A stretch of DNA of 64,000 nucleotides from Theionarchaea archaeon. Its GTDB lineage: Archaea > Methanobacteriota_B > Thermococci > Methanofastidiosales > SZ-28-30. Positions 32,601 to 39,808 of the stretch are shown in pieces. The stretch covers positions 1 to 64,000 of the forward strand of contig JACVGT010000018.1 of assembly GCA_018992685.1 (NCBI GenBank). Reading direction: 5' to 3'. The notes beneath the pieces are model-generated. The model searched no databases. It saw only the letters and a program-made list of their open reading frames with translations, and was not told the origin of the DNA. Numbering within the stretch: the first letter of the stretch is position 1; each line of letters opens with the position of its first letter. The translations under genes and the position numbers were made by a program.

Positions 32601-34501
32601 GTCAATTCATAGAAATCCGCAATGCTAAGGCTCTTATCACCAAAATCTATCTTCTTTCCAACTACTTCTTCTGAAAACCGATTTCCTTCGCATCTCTCAC
32701 AGGTGATCCAGGTAGAAGGGAGGTAGCGCATCTTGACTTCCACTGCTCCCATCCCCTTGCAGACGGGACACATTCCCTCTGGGCGATTGAATGAGAAGTG
32801 CGAGGGTGATAGTCTCGTAGCCCGGGAATAGAGTCCACGGACTATATCAGACAACTTGGTATAGGTTGCAGGATTGGACCGGGGATTTCTTCCTATAGGA
32901 CTCTGGTCAACGACAACGGGGGTAAGGGAAGGTCCCTCGACTCTTTCACATCCCCGAGGGTTCTTGCCCCGCAAGGAGGGTTCCAAGACGTCAATAAAGG
33001 TGCTCTTACCTGAACCAGAAACACCTGTGACTACTGTCAGTCTGCTCAGAGGTATGGGCACATCAATGTCCTTTAGATTTCGCAAGTGTGCTTTCCTGAC
33101 CACAAGGAACTTCAAGGGTTTTGTGCGGCGTCTAGGCAGGGCCACCTTTTTCCGAAAGCTGAAATACTGACCAGTGGGTGTTTCTGCCTTCCACAATTCC
33201 TGCGGAATTCCTGCAAAAACGATTTTTCCTCCCCTGATACCTGCACCAGGCCCCAAATCAACAGCATAGTCTGCTATGGCTGCTGCCATTCGGTCATGTT
33301 CTACAAAGATAACCGGGCCAGCGAGTTCTCTAAAGGCAGGGACCAGGTTCTGCACATCATAAGGGTGCTGGCCGATGGTGGGTTCATCCAGAATATGGAG
33401 CATATCCTCTAGTCTGCTGGTCAAAGCGACTGCCAGGCGCACTCTTTGAGCTTCTCCTCTGGACATGGTGGGCGATGATCTGTCCAGGGTGATGTATCCC
33501 AGCCCCACCGTCTGCAAAGCTGTCAGTCTGGTCACGATCTCTGTGTAAAGGCGGTAGGCAGAATCTGGAAAATCATCACCATCAAAGACCGTTCGGGCTT
33601 CATCTACTGACAGGCCCAACATATCTGGCAATCTGAAGCCTTTCCAGGTGACAGCTGCTGCCTGTGGGTGTAACCCGGTATCCAAACAGGAAGTACAGCC
33701 TTCTCCCTGACAGTATGGACATACCGTGTGGAAATGTTTTGGCTTCACAGAATGAAACCAGTACCCACACTTCACACAGACAGAGGCACGGGACAGGATC
33801 TCTTCTTTCTCAAGAGATCGAATAATGACAGCAGTTGAACCTAGGGCAAATGCCTTCTTGACAGTTTCACGGGCTCTTGTAGCTGTGACCTCTCCTGACA
33901 ATGAAGCTACTTCGATCTCGATCGAGTGGGGGTCTTGAGGGTTGAGGGATTTCTTTGTCCAGGGATGACCATCAACAGTAACATGGTCCCCAAATTCATG
34001 CGTCAGCAGTTGGATCAACGTTGTGTGGCTTCCGTGAACATTATGCACCAAGGGGGCAATCACGGTGATAGGTGAATCTCTTGCCCTTCTCAGTACGATT
34101 TCCACGATTTCATCTTCAGTCAATAAGGCCAACCCAGTCCCACACTGCGGGCAATACCGATTCCCAAAATTACTGTATAGGAGTCTGAGAAAGGGATGTA
34201 ATCCTGAAGCAGTGGCCAGTGTTGAAAGAGGATTTCGATTAAGCAGATTCTGACCGACAGCAATGGCAGGACCCAACCCGGATATGGTTTCTACAGAGGC
34301 AGGGACCAGTTTCACTGACGACCCCAGTGAAAAAATCTCCAAGAATCTGCGGTGAGCCTCATGATAGATGGTGTCAAACACGAGTGAAGACTTGCCTGAG
34401 CCTGACACTCCAGTGACTACCGTGAGCCCCTCGCCAGGAACACATACATCAATATTCTGCAGATTGTTCTGTCGTGCACCTGCTACCTCAATGTTCCTCA
34501 T
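29657..34501 (-). CDS. Double-length UvrA-like protein with four ABC ATPase domains
   Basis: 1614 residues, against ~950 for normal UvrA. Walker A motifs (SGSGKSS/T) occur near residues 32, 493, 834 and 1318, so two UvrA-like halves (1-~810, ~811-1614) are fused. Signature motifs differ: MSRGEAQRV, LSGGEAQRV, LSAGEAERV and LSGGEAQRL; each has a Walker B with DEP. Zinc modules of UvrA are present in both halves (CPVCKGMGAVEVKM...CERCEGNRF; CSVCNGRGTLRMDM...CDACNGTGY). UvrA dimers scan DNA for bulky damage and load UvrB; a fused form could be a pseudo-dimer. No uvrB or uvrC lies nearby. I recall a doubled UvrA in Chlamydia. The base composition looks richer in G+C than the neighbours, in line with transfer. 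Confidence 0.9.
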   Translation of the reverse strand: MRNIEVAGARQNNLQNIDVCVPGEGLTVVTGVSGSGKSSLVFDTIYHEAHRRFLEIFSLGSSVKLVPASVETISGLGPAIAVGQNLLNRNPLSTLATASGLHPFLRLLYSNFGNRYCPQCGTGLALLTEDEIVEIVLRRARDSPITVIAPLVHNVHGSHTTLIQLLTHEFGDHVTVDGHPWTKKSLNPQDPHSIEIEVASLSGEVTATRARETVKKAFALGSTAVIIRSLEKEEILSRASVCVKCGYWFHSVKPKHFHTVCPYCQGEGCTSCLDTGLHPQAAAVTWKGFRLPDMLGLSVDEARTVFDGDDFPDSAYRLYTEIVTRLTALQTVGLGYITLDRSSPTMSRGEAQRVRLAVALTSRLEDMLHILDEPTIGQHPYDVQNLVPAFRELAGPVIFVEHDRMAAAIADYAVDLGPGAGIRGGKIVFAGIPQELWKAETPTGQYFSFRKKVALPRRRTKPLKFLVVRKAHLRNLKDIDVPIPLSRLTVVTGVSGSGKSTFIDVLEPSLRGKNPRGCERVEGPSLTPVVVDQSPIGRNPRSNPATYTKLSDIVRGLYSRATRLSPSHFSFNRPEGMCPVCKGMGAVEVKMRYLPSTWITCERCEGNRFSEEVVGKKIDFGDKSLSIADFYELTIDEALPLLNHRTLPASERVQAKRILEALRDVGLGYLSLGQPSPTLSGGEAQRVKLARYLGSRSLSRKLLILDEPSTGLHPKDISGLLTVLDRLVRAGGTVVVIEHNTDIMRAADWIIDLGPRAGPAGGELLFAGQPDDLLSEERSLTAKVLLAESEPPAPSVRPVPEASKDITVTGACAHNLKSISVTIPKGVLTVITGVSGSGKSSLVTDVLEAEARRRFLESLSMYERQSVKEGPEAPVESVMGLGVAVSVKAGSRGFNRRATVGSDTEILHHLTVLISTVGKRACLECGSSMDRGQTWECPTCGATAALEKSSAFLFSNWLSACPTCQGVGTLQKPNPEKLIVNPGAPLCKGAMYSPGFFPKGFLCKPFNSGYYMVQALAERYDFDPQVTPWNEMSKRAQDAFLFGDPEPLTVSSVNRKGQISVREHKFPGFFGWIRDWDVGGTYTEAVVCPQCNGGRLRPEFLAVTLQGYNIHELAELPLATLADVLSSIVLPPASRAVTSSLEACLRRLTFLLQVGLGYLHLNRVSATLSAGEAERVTLAGVLGSKLTSLTVLLDEPSRGLHPSEVSALVSALKELRDERNTVIVVEHDPMIIREADHVIDMGPGAGIRGGHIVAEGSVLDIGQTDTVTGAWLRGERSIHVRERRSPRKWMHIRGARQHNLKDIDVDIPLGVLVGICGVSGSGKSTLVVDILGRALSPRKQTTSVAHEPIAPGAHDKIEGAPERVVLVDQTRKGIYSPAGFLGLNEILQNVYAHSEGAKALGLGVEHFKKRCSVCNGRGTLRMDMGFLPCVYSPCDACNGTGYSPEAWDVRIEGLTLPELCNLTIDEVYSLFEDDERIVRILRAVKQVGLGYLALHQPGYSLSGGEAQRLKIAKELCGKTPQGSLYILDEPTVGQHMEDVGRLIDVLQQLVDAGHTVLVIEHNPYVLASCDWLIELGPGGGPEGGTVVGEAPPEDFCQKGTITGRYVREVLEGTT

Positions 34502-34742
34502 GGTAATGTTCCTGAGCAGGAACGTATAAACCCTTTCTTTTTCTCTGGAATCGTGAGAGCTGAGAACTAATCTCTATTCTCTAACTCCCACAAAGGAGAA
34601 ATAAAAGCAAAATGAGAATGCACCGAGAAGTTCAGCCTTATGCGCTTCAGAAATTTTCCACCCGATCAGCCTTCTGTATTGGTCAAAAGTCTCCTGGCCA
34701 CTGCCCAACCTCCCAAGGTCCATTCTTCAGACTTCGCCACCA

Positions 34743-35411
34743 TCAAAATCGGACTAATAACGGCCTCACCCTATCCTTTGATGAATCATATGAACCTTTT
34801 TCAATTTCCCTCTCACAAGCTTTTGAAACCCTGAACACATCAGCAGGATACCCTGAGGCTCTACACTCAATCTCCCTCACTTCGTGCACGTGGCCTGTGG
34901 TCCACTCAGCAAGGGCTGCAAGAGCGCCTACTGTGACGTGACATACAGGCGAAGAAGAAAAAACGTCCTCACTCTCCCAGTTATCCCTGAAAATGATGAG
35001 AAAGCAGTCTTCCTCTTCCTGCAATTCCAGTCGAGGCTCTGACATATCTTCAGGTGAAGGATATCTCTTTTCAACAGCTCCTATCAATTTTACGAGGGCA
35101 TGTCTCAATCGGGGCTGTTCTGGGCCCAGGAACCGTAGACACAGAAGTAACCGTGTTGCCCACGAGTATTTTTCAAAGCTTTTCTTAACAATTTCTCTGC
35201 CGATTCGCAATTGGAGACTGCGAACACCTCTTCTTCCGAAAAGTTCCAGAAGAGAACGGCATAAGATCTGGAGATCCTCCAATGGAACATGAGTCTTATC
35301 GTCTGAAGGGGGGAAATTGTCAATGTACTTTTCAAGATGAGCATAATTCAAAACAGATTCTAGCCCGTGATGCCCTACAATTCCTTCAGTAGTTTCCAGA
35401 TAGATTCTCAT
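34743..35411 (-). CDS. V4R-domain protein
   Basis: 222 residues. The N-terminal part (IVGHHGLESVLNYAHLEKYI, RSLLELFGRRGVRSLQLRIG) and the C-terminal part (CHVTVGALAALAEWTTGHVH, EIECRASGYPADVFRV) match the V4R/4-vinyl-reductase fold, which binds hydrocarbons, haem or other small molecules in archaeal regulators. The usual metal-binding cysteines at the end are only partly kept. Cytosolic. A 45-codon ORF precedes it in the same transcript. Confidence 0.65.
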   Translation of the reverse strand: MRIYLETTEGIVGHHGLESVLNYAHLEKYIDNFPPSDDKTHVPLEDLQILCRSLLELFGRRGVRSLQLRIGREIVKKSFEKYSWATRLLLCLRFLGPEQPRLRHALVKLIGAVEKRYPSPEDMSEPRLELQEEEDCFLIIFRDNWESEDVFSSSPVCHVTVGALAALAEWTTGHVHEVREIECRASGYPADVFRVSKACEREIEKGSYDSSKDRVRPLLVRF

Positions 35412-35450
35412 GCTGAAATTATCTGTCTTTCTTCCCTTAAGCGTGGAAAA

Positions 35451-35588
35451 TCACCTCAAACAAAGTCCCAATCTGCAGGTTCTGACCATACATACATCCT
35501 CTGGTAGGTTCAATTCCTTCTTATCAACAAAATGCCGTGCCTGTGTTCCCAATAGAGACAGCGCTTCCACTTTCTTGAAGGACTGCAT
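35451..35588 (-). CDS. Small ORF upstream of the V4R gene
   Basis: 45 residues (MQSFKKVEALSLLGTQARHF...VDKKELNLPEDVCMVRT) between a TATA box (35603-35615) and the V4R gene, 39 bases before its start. The codons read like protein. The TATA centre is only ~21 bp from ATG 35588, slightly short for a leaderless start; GTG 35570 is an alternative. It could be a real small protein, a leader peptide, or the 5' remnant of an older gene. Confidence 0.4.
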   Translation of the reverse strand: MQSFKKVEALSLLGTQARHFVDKKELNLPEDVCMVRTCRLGLCLR

Positions 35589-35602
35589 TCCACAGTGATT
35601 CC

Positions 35603-35615
35603 AAATTTATAAGTC
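35603..35615 (-). promoter_or_regulatory. TATA box of the small ORF/V4R transcript
   Basis: GACTTATAAATTT on the minus strand. It predicts a transcript start near 35583, about 170 bases before the V4R start codon, so the small ORF lies within or at the edge of the leader. From 35616 to 35850 no gene is seen. Confidence 0.45.
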
Positions 35616-35853
35616 TTGTCAATGAGCTGTAATGACCTGAGGTTTACCCAACGGAGTACGTTCTCTGCATCGACCTTGAATCCTTTTGAACATCAAAGGT
35701 GCAGCCTCCTGATCTTCTGAACCTATCTCAAATGCCCGTGGATCGTCCACATGGTTGTCCTGCCACATTCCTCTTGTAGATCATGGGACCTGCTACTCTC
35801 TTACAGCAGCGTAAATCTTCCCGGAGATCCTTTTCCACAGCGATCCACCGAAA

Positions 35854-35893
35854 TCTTTTTATGTAGTTACTACTAACTATAATAGCTACTATG
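35854..35893 (+). promoter_or_regulatory. TATA box and inverted-repeat operator before the DUF885 operon
   Basis: CTTTTTATG at ~35855-35863 serves as TATA. Immediately after it TAGTTA (35864-35869), CTAC, TAACTA (35874-35879) form a perfect inverted repeat; ATAGCTACTAT follows at ~35881-35891. The repeat covers the expected transcription start, as repressor sites do. The repressor is unknown. Confidence 0.45.
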
Positions 35894-35935
35894 TGGCATA
35901 CATGACAGCAGCTCAAGAGAAGATGAGATGATACG

Positions 35936-36106
35936 ATGACGCGAAATATAGCGATTCTGGAAAGTGTTATCCTGTCTGCTGTAGCCGCTGCGGGTAACCC
36001 TGTCAAATCTGATGAAGAAGGAAAAGAAGAATCATCACCCGTAAAGCGGTTCTCTCTGGTCAATCAGCGAATAGGAGAATTCTTGCGCGGGGTGAACAGA
36101 AGATGA
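35936..36106 (+). CDS. Small protein coupled to the DUF885 gene
   Basis: 56 residues from ATG 35936; its TGA overlaps the ATG of the next gene (ATGA). It has a mildly hydrophobic start (MTRNIAILESVILSAVAAAG), an acidic middle (SDEEGKEESS) and a basic end (RIGEFLRGVNRR). The overlap and the promoter/operator upstream suggest a real, translationally coupled small protein. No family recognised; it has no full membrane helix. Confidence 0.55.
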   Translation: MTRNIAILESVILSAVAAAGNPVKSDEEGKEESSPVKRFSLVNQRIGEFLRGVNRR

Positions 36107-37959
36107 ATTATTCAACCCTTTTTTCCTGGATGTTAATTGTGGCACTGGCAACAGGATGTGTTGGACAGGGTACAAGAGAGAATACGTCGGGAGCGACTGG
36201 CTCGTCGGTACAGGATATCTTGGCTGAGCTGGAAGGATTGCCGATAGATAAGTTCTTTGAAGAGTCGTATAATCAGTTGTTGCTGAGAAATCCGGAACAT
36301 CTTACTGAACTGGGGATTGCCGAGAATTTCGGATTGAGAAATGATCAGCTTACCAATATCTCAGATAAGTATACGCAGGAAACACAGAAGCTTCAAGAAG
36401 GGATTCTGGAAATACTTCGAAAATATGATGTGTCCACACTGACGAAAGAACAAAAAGTATCATACCAGGTTTATGAATGGTACCTAGAGGATATGGTACG
36501 CGGCCATGAATTCATGTATTATGATTACCCAGTAACGCATTTTGTAACAGGTGCCCAGTACCAGCTCCTGCAGTTCTTTACTGAAATTCATCCCGTGGCC
36601 ACGCGCCAGGATGCAGAGGACTACATTGCGTGTCTAGAGCAAGTCGACATAAAGATGGAGCAATTGATCGAATCATTACAGAAACGGAAAGAGGCAGGAG
36701 TAATATCGCCGAAATTCGTTATTCAGTGGTCCCTGTACAGTATAAGAGGCATGGCACAGGGGGACCCGAGGTATCTTCCCTTCTATACAGCTTTTCAGGA
36801 GAAGGTGGAGAACCTTGATATCCTAAATGAGGAAAAAGAGACACTGCTCCAAGCAGCTGAAAAGGCAATTCAGGAGAGTGTGATACCGGGATACGCGAAG
36901 CTTGCACAGTATCTCGAGGATCTCGAATCTGTGGCTCCCACTGACGATGGGGTGTGGCAGTTTCCGGAGGGAGAGGAATATTACTCGTATACACTTCGTC
37001 ATCACACGACTACTGAAATGACTGCTCAGGAGATACACGAGCTCGGGTTACGTGAGCTGGAACGCATCCATCAGGAGATGAGATCCATCTTTGATGAACT
37101 GGGTTACCCTGCAGATGAGAGTCTTTCTGACCTGTTCCAAAGGGTTTCACGGGATTCTGGATATGTATCTGGTAGTGACGTAGCAGAAATGTATCAAACT
37201 CTCATTGAAGAGGCAGAACAGAACCTGGATTCTGTCTTCGACATCGCTCCTGCTGCAGATGTGATTGTCATTGCCGGTTCTGAAGGGGATTATTATACAT
37301 CTGGATCTCTTGATGGCTCGAGGCCAGGGGCCTTCTATGCCAACGTGACGGGCAGGGAATTCCGGTATGGGATGCCCTCGCTTTCTTATCATGAGGCAGT
37401 TCCAGGGCATCACTTTCAGATCGGTATTGCCCAGGAACTGAATTTGCCCTTCTTCAGGACAGATCTTATTTTTACTGGATATACGGAGGGCTGGGCTCTG
37501 TATGCTGAACGGCTGGCATACGAACTGGGATGGTATACTGATGATCCTTATGGCAATTTGGGCAGGCTACAATATGAAGCATTTAGAGCAGCCCGTCTGG
37601 TGGTGGATACAGGTATCCACGATAAGGGATGGACCTTTGACGAGGCTGAACGGTTCATGGAGGAGAATGCGGGATACAAAAACTCTGATGTTGTCAATGT
37701 TGAGTTTGAGATCAGCCGGTACATTGCCTGGCCAGGTCAGGCTACAGCCTACATGGTGGGTATGCTCAAGATCGTGGAACTCCGGCAGAACGCCATGGAT
37801 GCTTTGGGTGAAGCCTTTGACAGTAGAGAGTTTCACAGAATAGTGCTGGGGAACGGAAGCATGCCTTTATCGGTGCTGGAAGAGGTGGTTCAGGACTATA
37901 TTGATGACTCTCTTGGAAGTCATATGGTATGGTCTCATAATGGCATATACCTGCAGTGA
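36103..37959 (+). CDS. DUF885 metallopeptidase-like lipoprotein
   Basis: 618 residues. A signal sequence ends in a lipobox (ALATGC, Cys ~19), so the protein is anchored outside the membrane. The rest is the DUF885 domain, which has a gluzincin-like fold: HEAVPGHHFQ (~429-438) supplies the zinc histidines, and TEGWALYAERLAYELG (~459) the downstream Glu. Full length for the family. Some members are reported to be peptidases for unusual substrates; the substrate here is unknown. It is translationally coupled to the small protein before it and controlled from the promoter at 35854. Confidence 0.85.
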   Translation: MNYSTLFSWMLIVALATGCVGQGTRENTSGATGSSVQDILAELEGLPIDKFFEESYNQLLLRNPEHLTELGIAENFGLRNDQLTNISDKYTQETQKLQEGILEILRKYDVSTLTKEQKVSYQVYEWYLEDMVRGHEFMYYDYPVTHFVTGAQYQLLQFFTEIHPVATRQDAEDYIACLEQVDIKMEQLIESLQKRKEAGVISPKFVIQWSLYSIRGMAQGDPRYLPFYTAFQEKVENLDILNEEKETLLQAAEKAIQESVIPGYAKLAQYLEDLESVAPTDDGVWQFPEGEEYYSYTLRHHTTTEMTAQEIHELGLRELERIHQEMRSIFDELGYPADESLSDLFQRVSRDSGYVSGSDVAEMYQTLIEEAEQNLDSVFDIAPAADVIVIAGSEGDYYTSGSLDGSRPGAFYANVTGREFRYGMPSLSYHEAVPGHHFQIGIAQELNLPFFRTDLIFTGYTEGWALYAERLAYELGWYTDDPYGNLGRLQYEAFRAARLVVDTGIHDKGWTFDEAERFMEENAGYKNSDVVNVEFEISRYIAWPGQATAYMVGMLKIVELRQNAMDALGEAFDSREFHRIVLGNGSMPLSVLEEVVQDYIDDSLGSHMVWSHNGIYLQ

Positions 37960-38058
37960 ATTTGTATCAACCCTTGTGGAGGGTGTCGGTTCTTGATAGC
38001 CAGACTGTTCTTCCAACAAGCAGGGATTCAATCTCTCGGATGAATCCCAATGGAAAAA

Positions 38059-38910
38059 CTAACCCGGCTTTTTTGCGCTCACTATTGTCCACCAGCGGAC
38101 TGCATGATGACACACGAAATCTGTGAACCCTGCCTCCTCAAATAGACATGCAAGCTCTTCTGGAACGAAGGATCTCACGCCTCCATATTTGTGGTACAAG
38201 TGGCTGAGTTTTCGTGATACAGTCCCCATGGCAGGCACTTTCACTGTAGCCACCGTAAAGTGTGCTCCTGGTTTGAGAATCCTCAGAACCCCCTTGAGTG
38301 TTCGGGGAATGTCAGGGAACAAATGAAGTGCTCCACAGCAGTTGGCACCATCGAGGGAATTCTCAAAGAAAGGAAGGTCTTGAGCATCTCCATGGATGAA
38401 GAACAGGTTGTCGATAGATTGAGCCTTCTTGCTCGCATATTCTAGCATAGGCATGGACAAATCCAGCCCGGCAACAGTACCTTCGCTCAATTGCATAGCA
38501 AAAGGACGTGAATAAATCCCTGGACCACAGGCAATATCTACCAGAGATTCCGTTCCTTTGAGCTGATGGACATCTGAAATCAACTTGAATTCATCGTTGA
38601 ATGAAATCCCAAACACAATATTGCCGTATGGACCAGTTCTCCAGAACCAGCTCTCATATACATCAACGAAGAAGTCCCATTCAACAATGCTATGCCAGAA
38701 ATACCGTTTGACATGATATCTGGGAAGCACGTCAATGATGGTCCCCTTCACCCCGTATGCAGCACCGCACTTCCTGCAGTAGACATTGCCTCCAAGAGGC
38801 ATAAGGTCGAGCTCCCCTGATCTGCAATCAGGACACACTATCTCCACCTGTGAACGCTTGATGGCCAGCCTATGTTCCTCATTCACTTCTTTTTCTGGAA
38901 TTTCTACCAT
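38059..38910 (-). CDS. Class I SAM methyltransferase with N-terminal zinc ribbon
   Basis: 283 residues. Residues ~24-50 hold a Trm112/RlmA-like zinc ribbon (VCPDCRSGEL, VYCRKCGAAYGV). The methyltransferase domain has motif I VDIACGPGIYSRPF (~123), VAGLDLSMPMLEYA, and GALHLFPDIPRTLKGVLRIL. The substrate is unknown; related proteins modify quinones, lipids or small molecules. AGGAGGTGAAAAGAA precedes ATG 38910. A perfect 19-bp palindrome lies at 38949-38967 just upstream, identical in half-site to the one at the promoter of the tetR-like gene, so this gene is likely repressed by that regulator. Confidence 0.82.
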   Translation of the reverse strand: MVEIPEKEVNEEHRLAIKRSQVEIVCPDCRSGELDLMPLGGNVYCRKCGAAYGVKGTIIDVLPRYHVKRYFWHSIVEWDFFVDVYESWFWRTGPYGNIVFGISFNDEFKLISDVHQLKGTESLVDIACGPGIYSRPFAMQLSEGTVAGLDLSMPMLEYASKKAQSIDNLFFIHGDAQDLPFFENSLDGANCCGALHLFPDIPRTLKGVLRILKPGAHFTVATVKVPAMGTVSRKLSHLYHKYGGVRSFVPEELACLFEEAGFTDFVCHHAVRWWTIVSAKKPG

Positions 38911-38948
38911 TTCTTTTCACCTCCTGCAGTTCTCTTCTTTCAATAATC

Positions 38949-38967
38949 TTGACTGACTGTCAGTCAA
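38949..38967 (-). promoter_or_regulatory. TetR operator before the methyltransferase gene
   Basis: TTGACTGAC-T-GTCAGTCAA, a perfect 19-bp palindrome about 40 bp upstream of ATG 38910 and between it and the tetR-like gene. The same half-site occurs at 39649-39667. Confidence 0.8.
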
Positions 38968-38991
38968 ATTCCTTATGATAAAAAAGGGATT

Positions 38992-39645
38992 CTACTCTCC
39001 ATTGTGTACCTCCAGCATCTCAACAATGGACCCTGTCAATGAACCGTTCTGGACGCCCAGCACTCTTTCAATGATGGAGAATCCTGCTACAATTAGTCGC
39101 TTTTTCGATTCAGGGGACGTAGAGGTGAATCTGGATGAATCAAAAAGCCTATCCCAACATGAAAAAATCACTGAAGAAGCTTCTCGGGGATATTTTGTAT
39201 CAAAAACTCCTTCTTCTACTCCTTGTTGGATTACATCAGCGAAAATCGGCACAATTGCAGCTTCAGTTTTCTTTCCCATCTTAATGTGGAGAAGGCTATT
39301 TTTCTCCTGGTGAAAAAAGCTTATAAGTCCCTCATGTTCAGTTCCAAACTGATAAAACATCTTTATACTGTTTATGATCTTCTGAATAGCATTAATATCA
39401 TCTCTCTGGCTCTGCTCTCTAATAAAAGCTGCAATACCAGAGATTAACCGATCTACTACACTATCCAGTATTTCATCCTTTGATTTGAAGTAGTAGTAGA
39501 ATGTCCCTTGTGCTACCTGTGCTTTCTTCACGATGTCTGAAACCGGTGTTTCCTCGTATCCTTTCACGGCAAACAATTCCTCTGCAATGTCTATGAGTTC
39601 TTCTTTCCGAGTATCAGGATTCTTGGTTATTCTCGTCATAAGCAT
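38992..39645 (-). CDS. TetR-family repressor
   Basis: About 217 residues. The N-terminal HTH is typical (ELIDIAEELFAVKGYEETPV, AQVAQGTFYYYFKSKDEILD); the C-terminal ligand domain is helical. ATG 39645 or ATG 39639 is the start; the second gives the usual MTRITKN beginning. A TATA box at ~39679-39690 and an operator at 39649-39667 lie directly upstream, which shows autoregulation. The second operator puts the methyltransferase gene in the same regulon. The ligand is unknown; the adjacent ABC exporter genes show no such site. Confidence 0.9.
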   Translation of the reverse strand: MLMTRITKNPDTRKEELIDIAEELFAVKGYEETPVSDIVKKAQVAQGTFYYYFKSKDEILDSVVDRLISGIAAFIREQSQRDDINAIQKIINSIKMFYQFGTEHEGLISFFHQEKNSLLHIKMGKKTEAAIVPIFADVIQQGVEEGVFDTKYPREASSVIFSCWDRLFDSSRFTSTSPESKKRLIVAGFSIIERVLGVQNGSLTGSIVEMLEVHNGE

Positions 39646-39648
39646 CAC

Positions 39649-39690
39649 TTGACTGACTATCAGTCACTATATAGTACACGTATAAAAAGG
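39649..39690 (-). promoter_or_regulatory. Promoter and operator of the tetR-like gene
   Basis: TATA: CCTTTTTATACG (39690-39679, minus strand). Operator: TTGACTGAC and GTCA-like half-sites at 39649-39667 (one mismatch from the perfect palindrome at 38949). It covers the expected transcription start. Confidence 0.75.
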
Positions 39691-39808
39691 TTTCGCTTCC
39701 TTGAAAGATAACTGAAGATGCATATTTTCCGTTCTGTTGTGTCAGCCCAATCTACGGCTGCAGAATATCCAACAATCCAATGATGTTCAACTATGAGAGA
39801 GACACTGA

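Noticed and set aside
29657..34501. Membrane transporter ATPase of drug export type
   Set aside because: UvrA-specific zinc modules and the DEP-GLHP Walker B context in all cassettes identify UvrA-like proteins.
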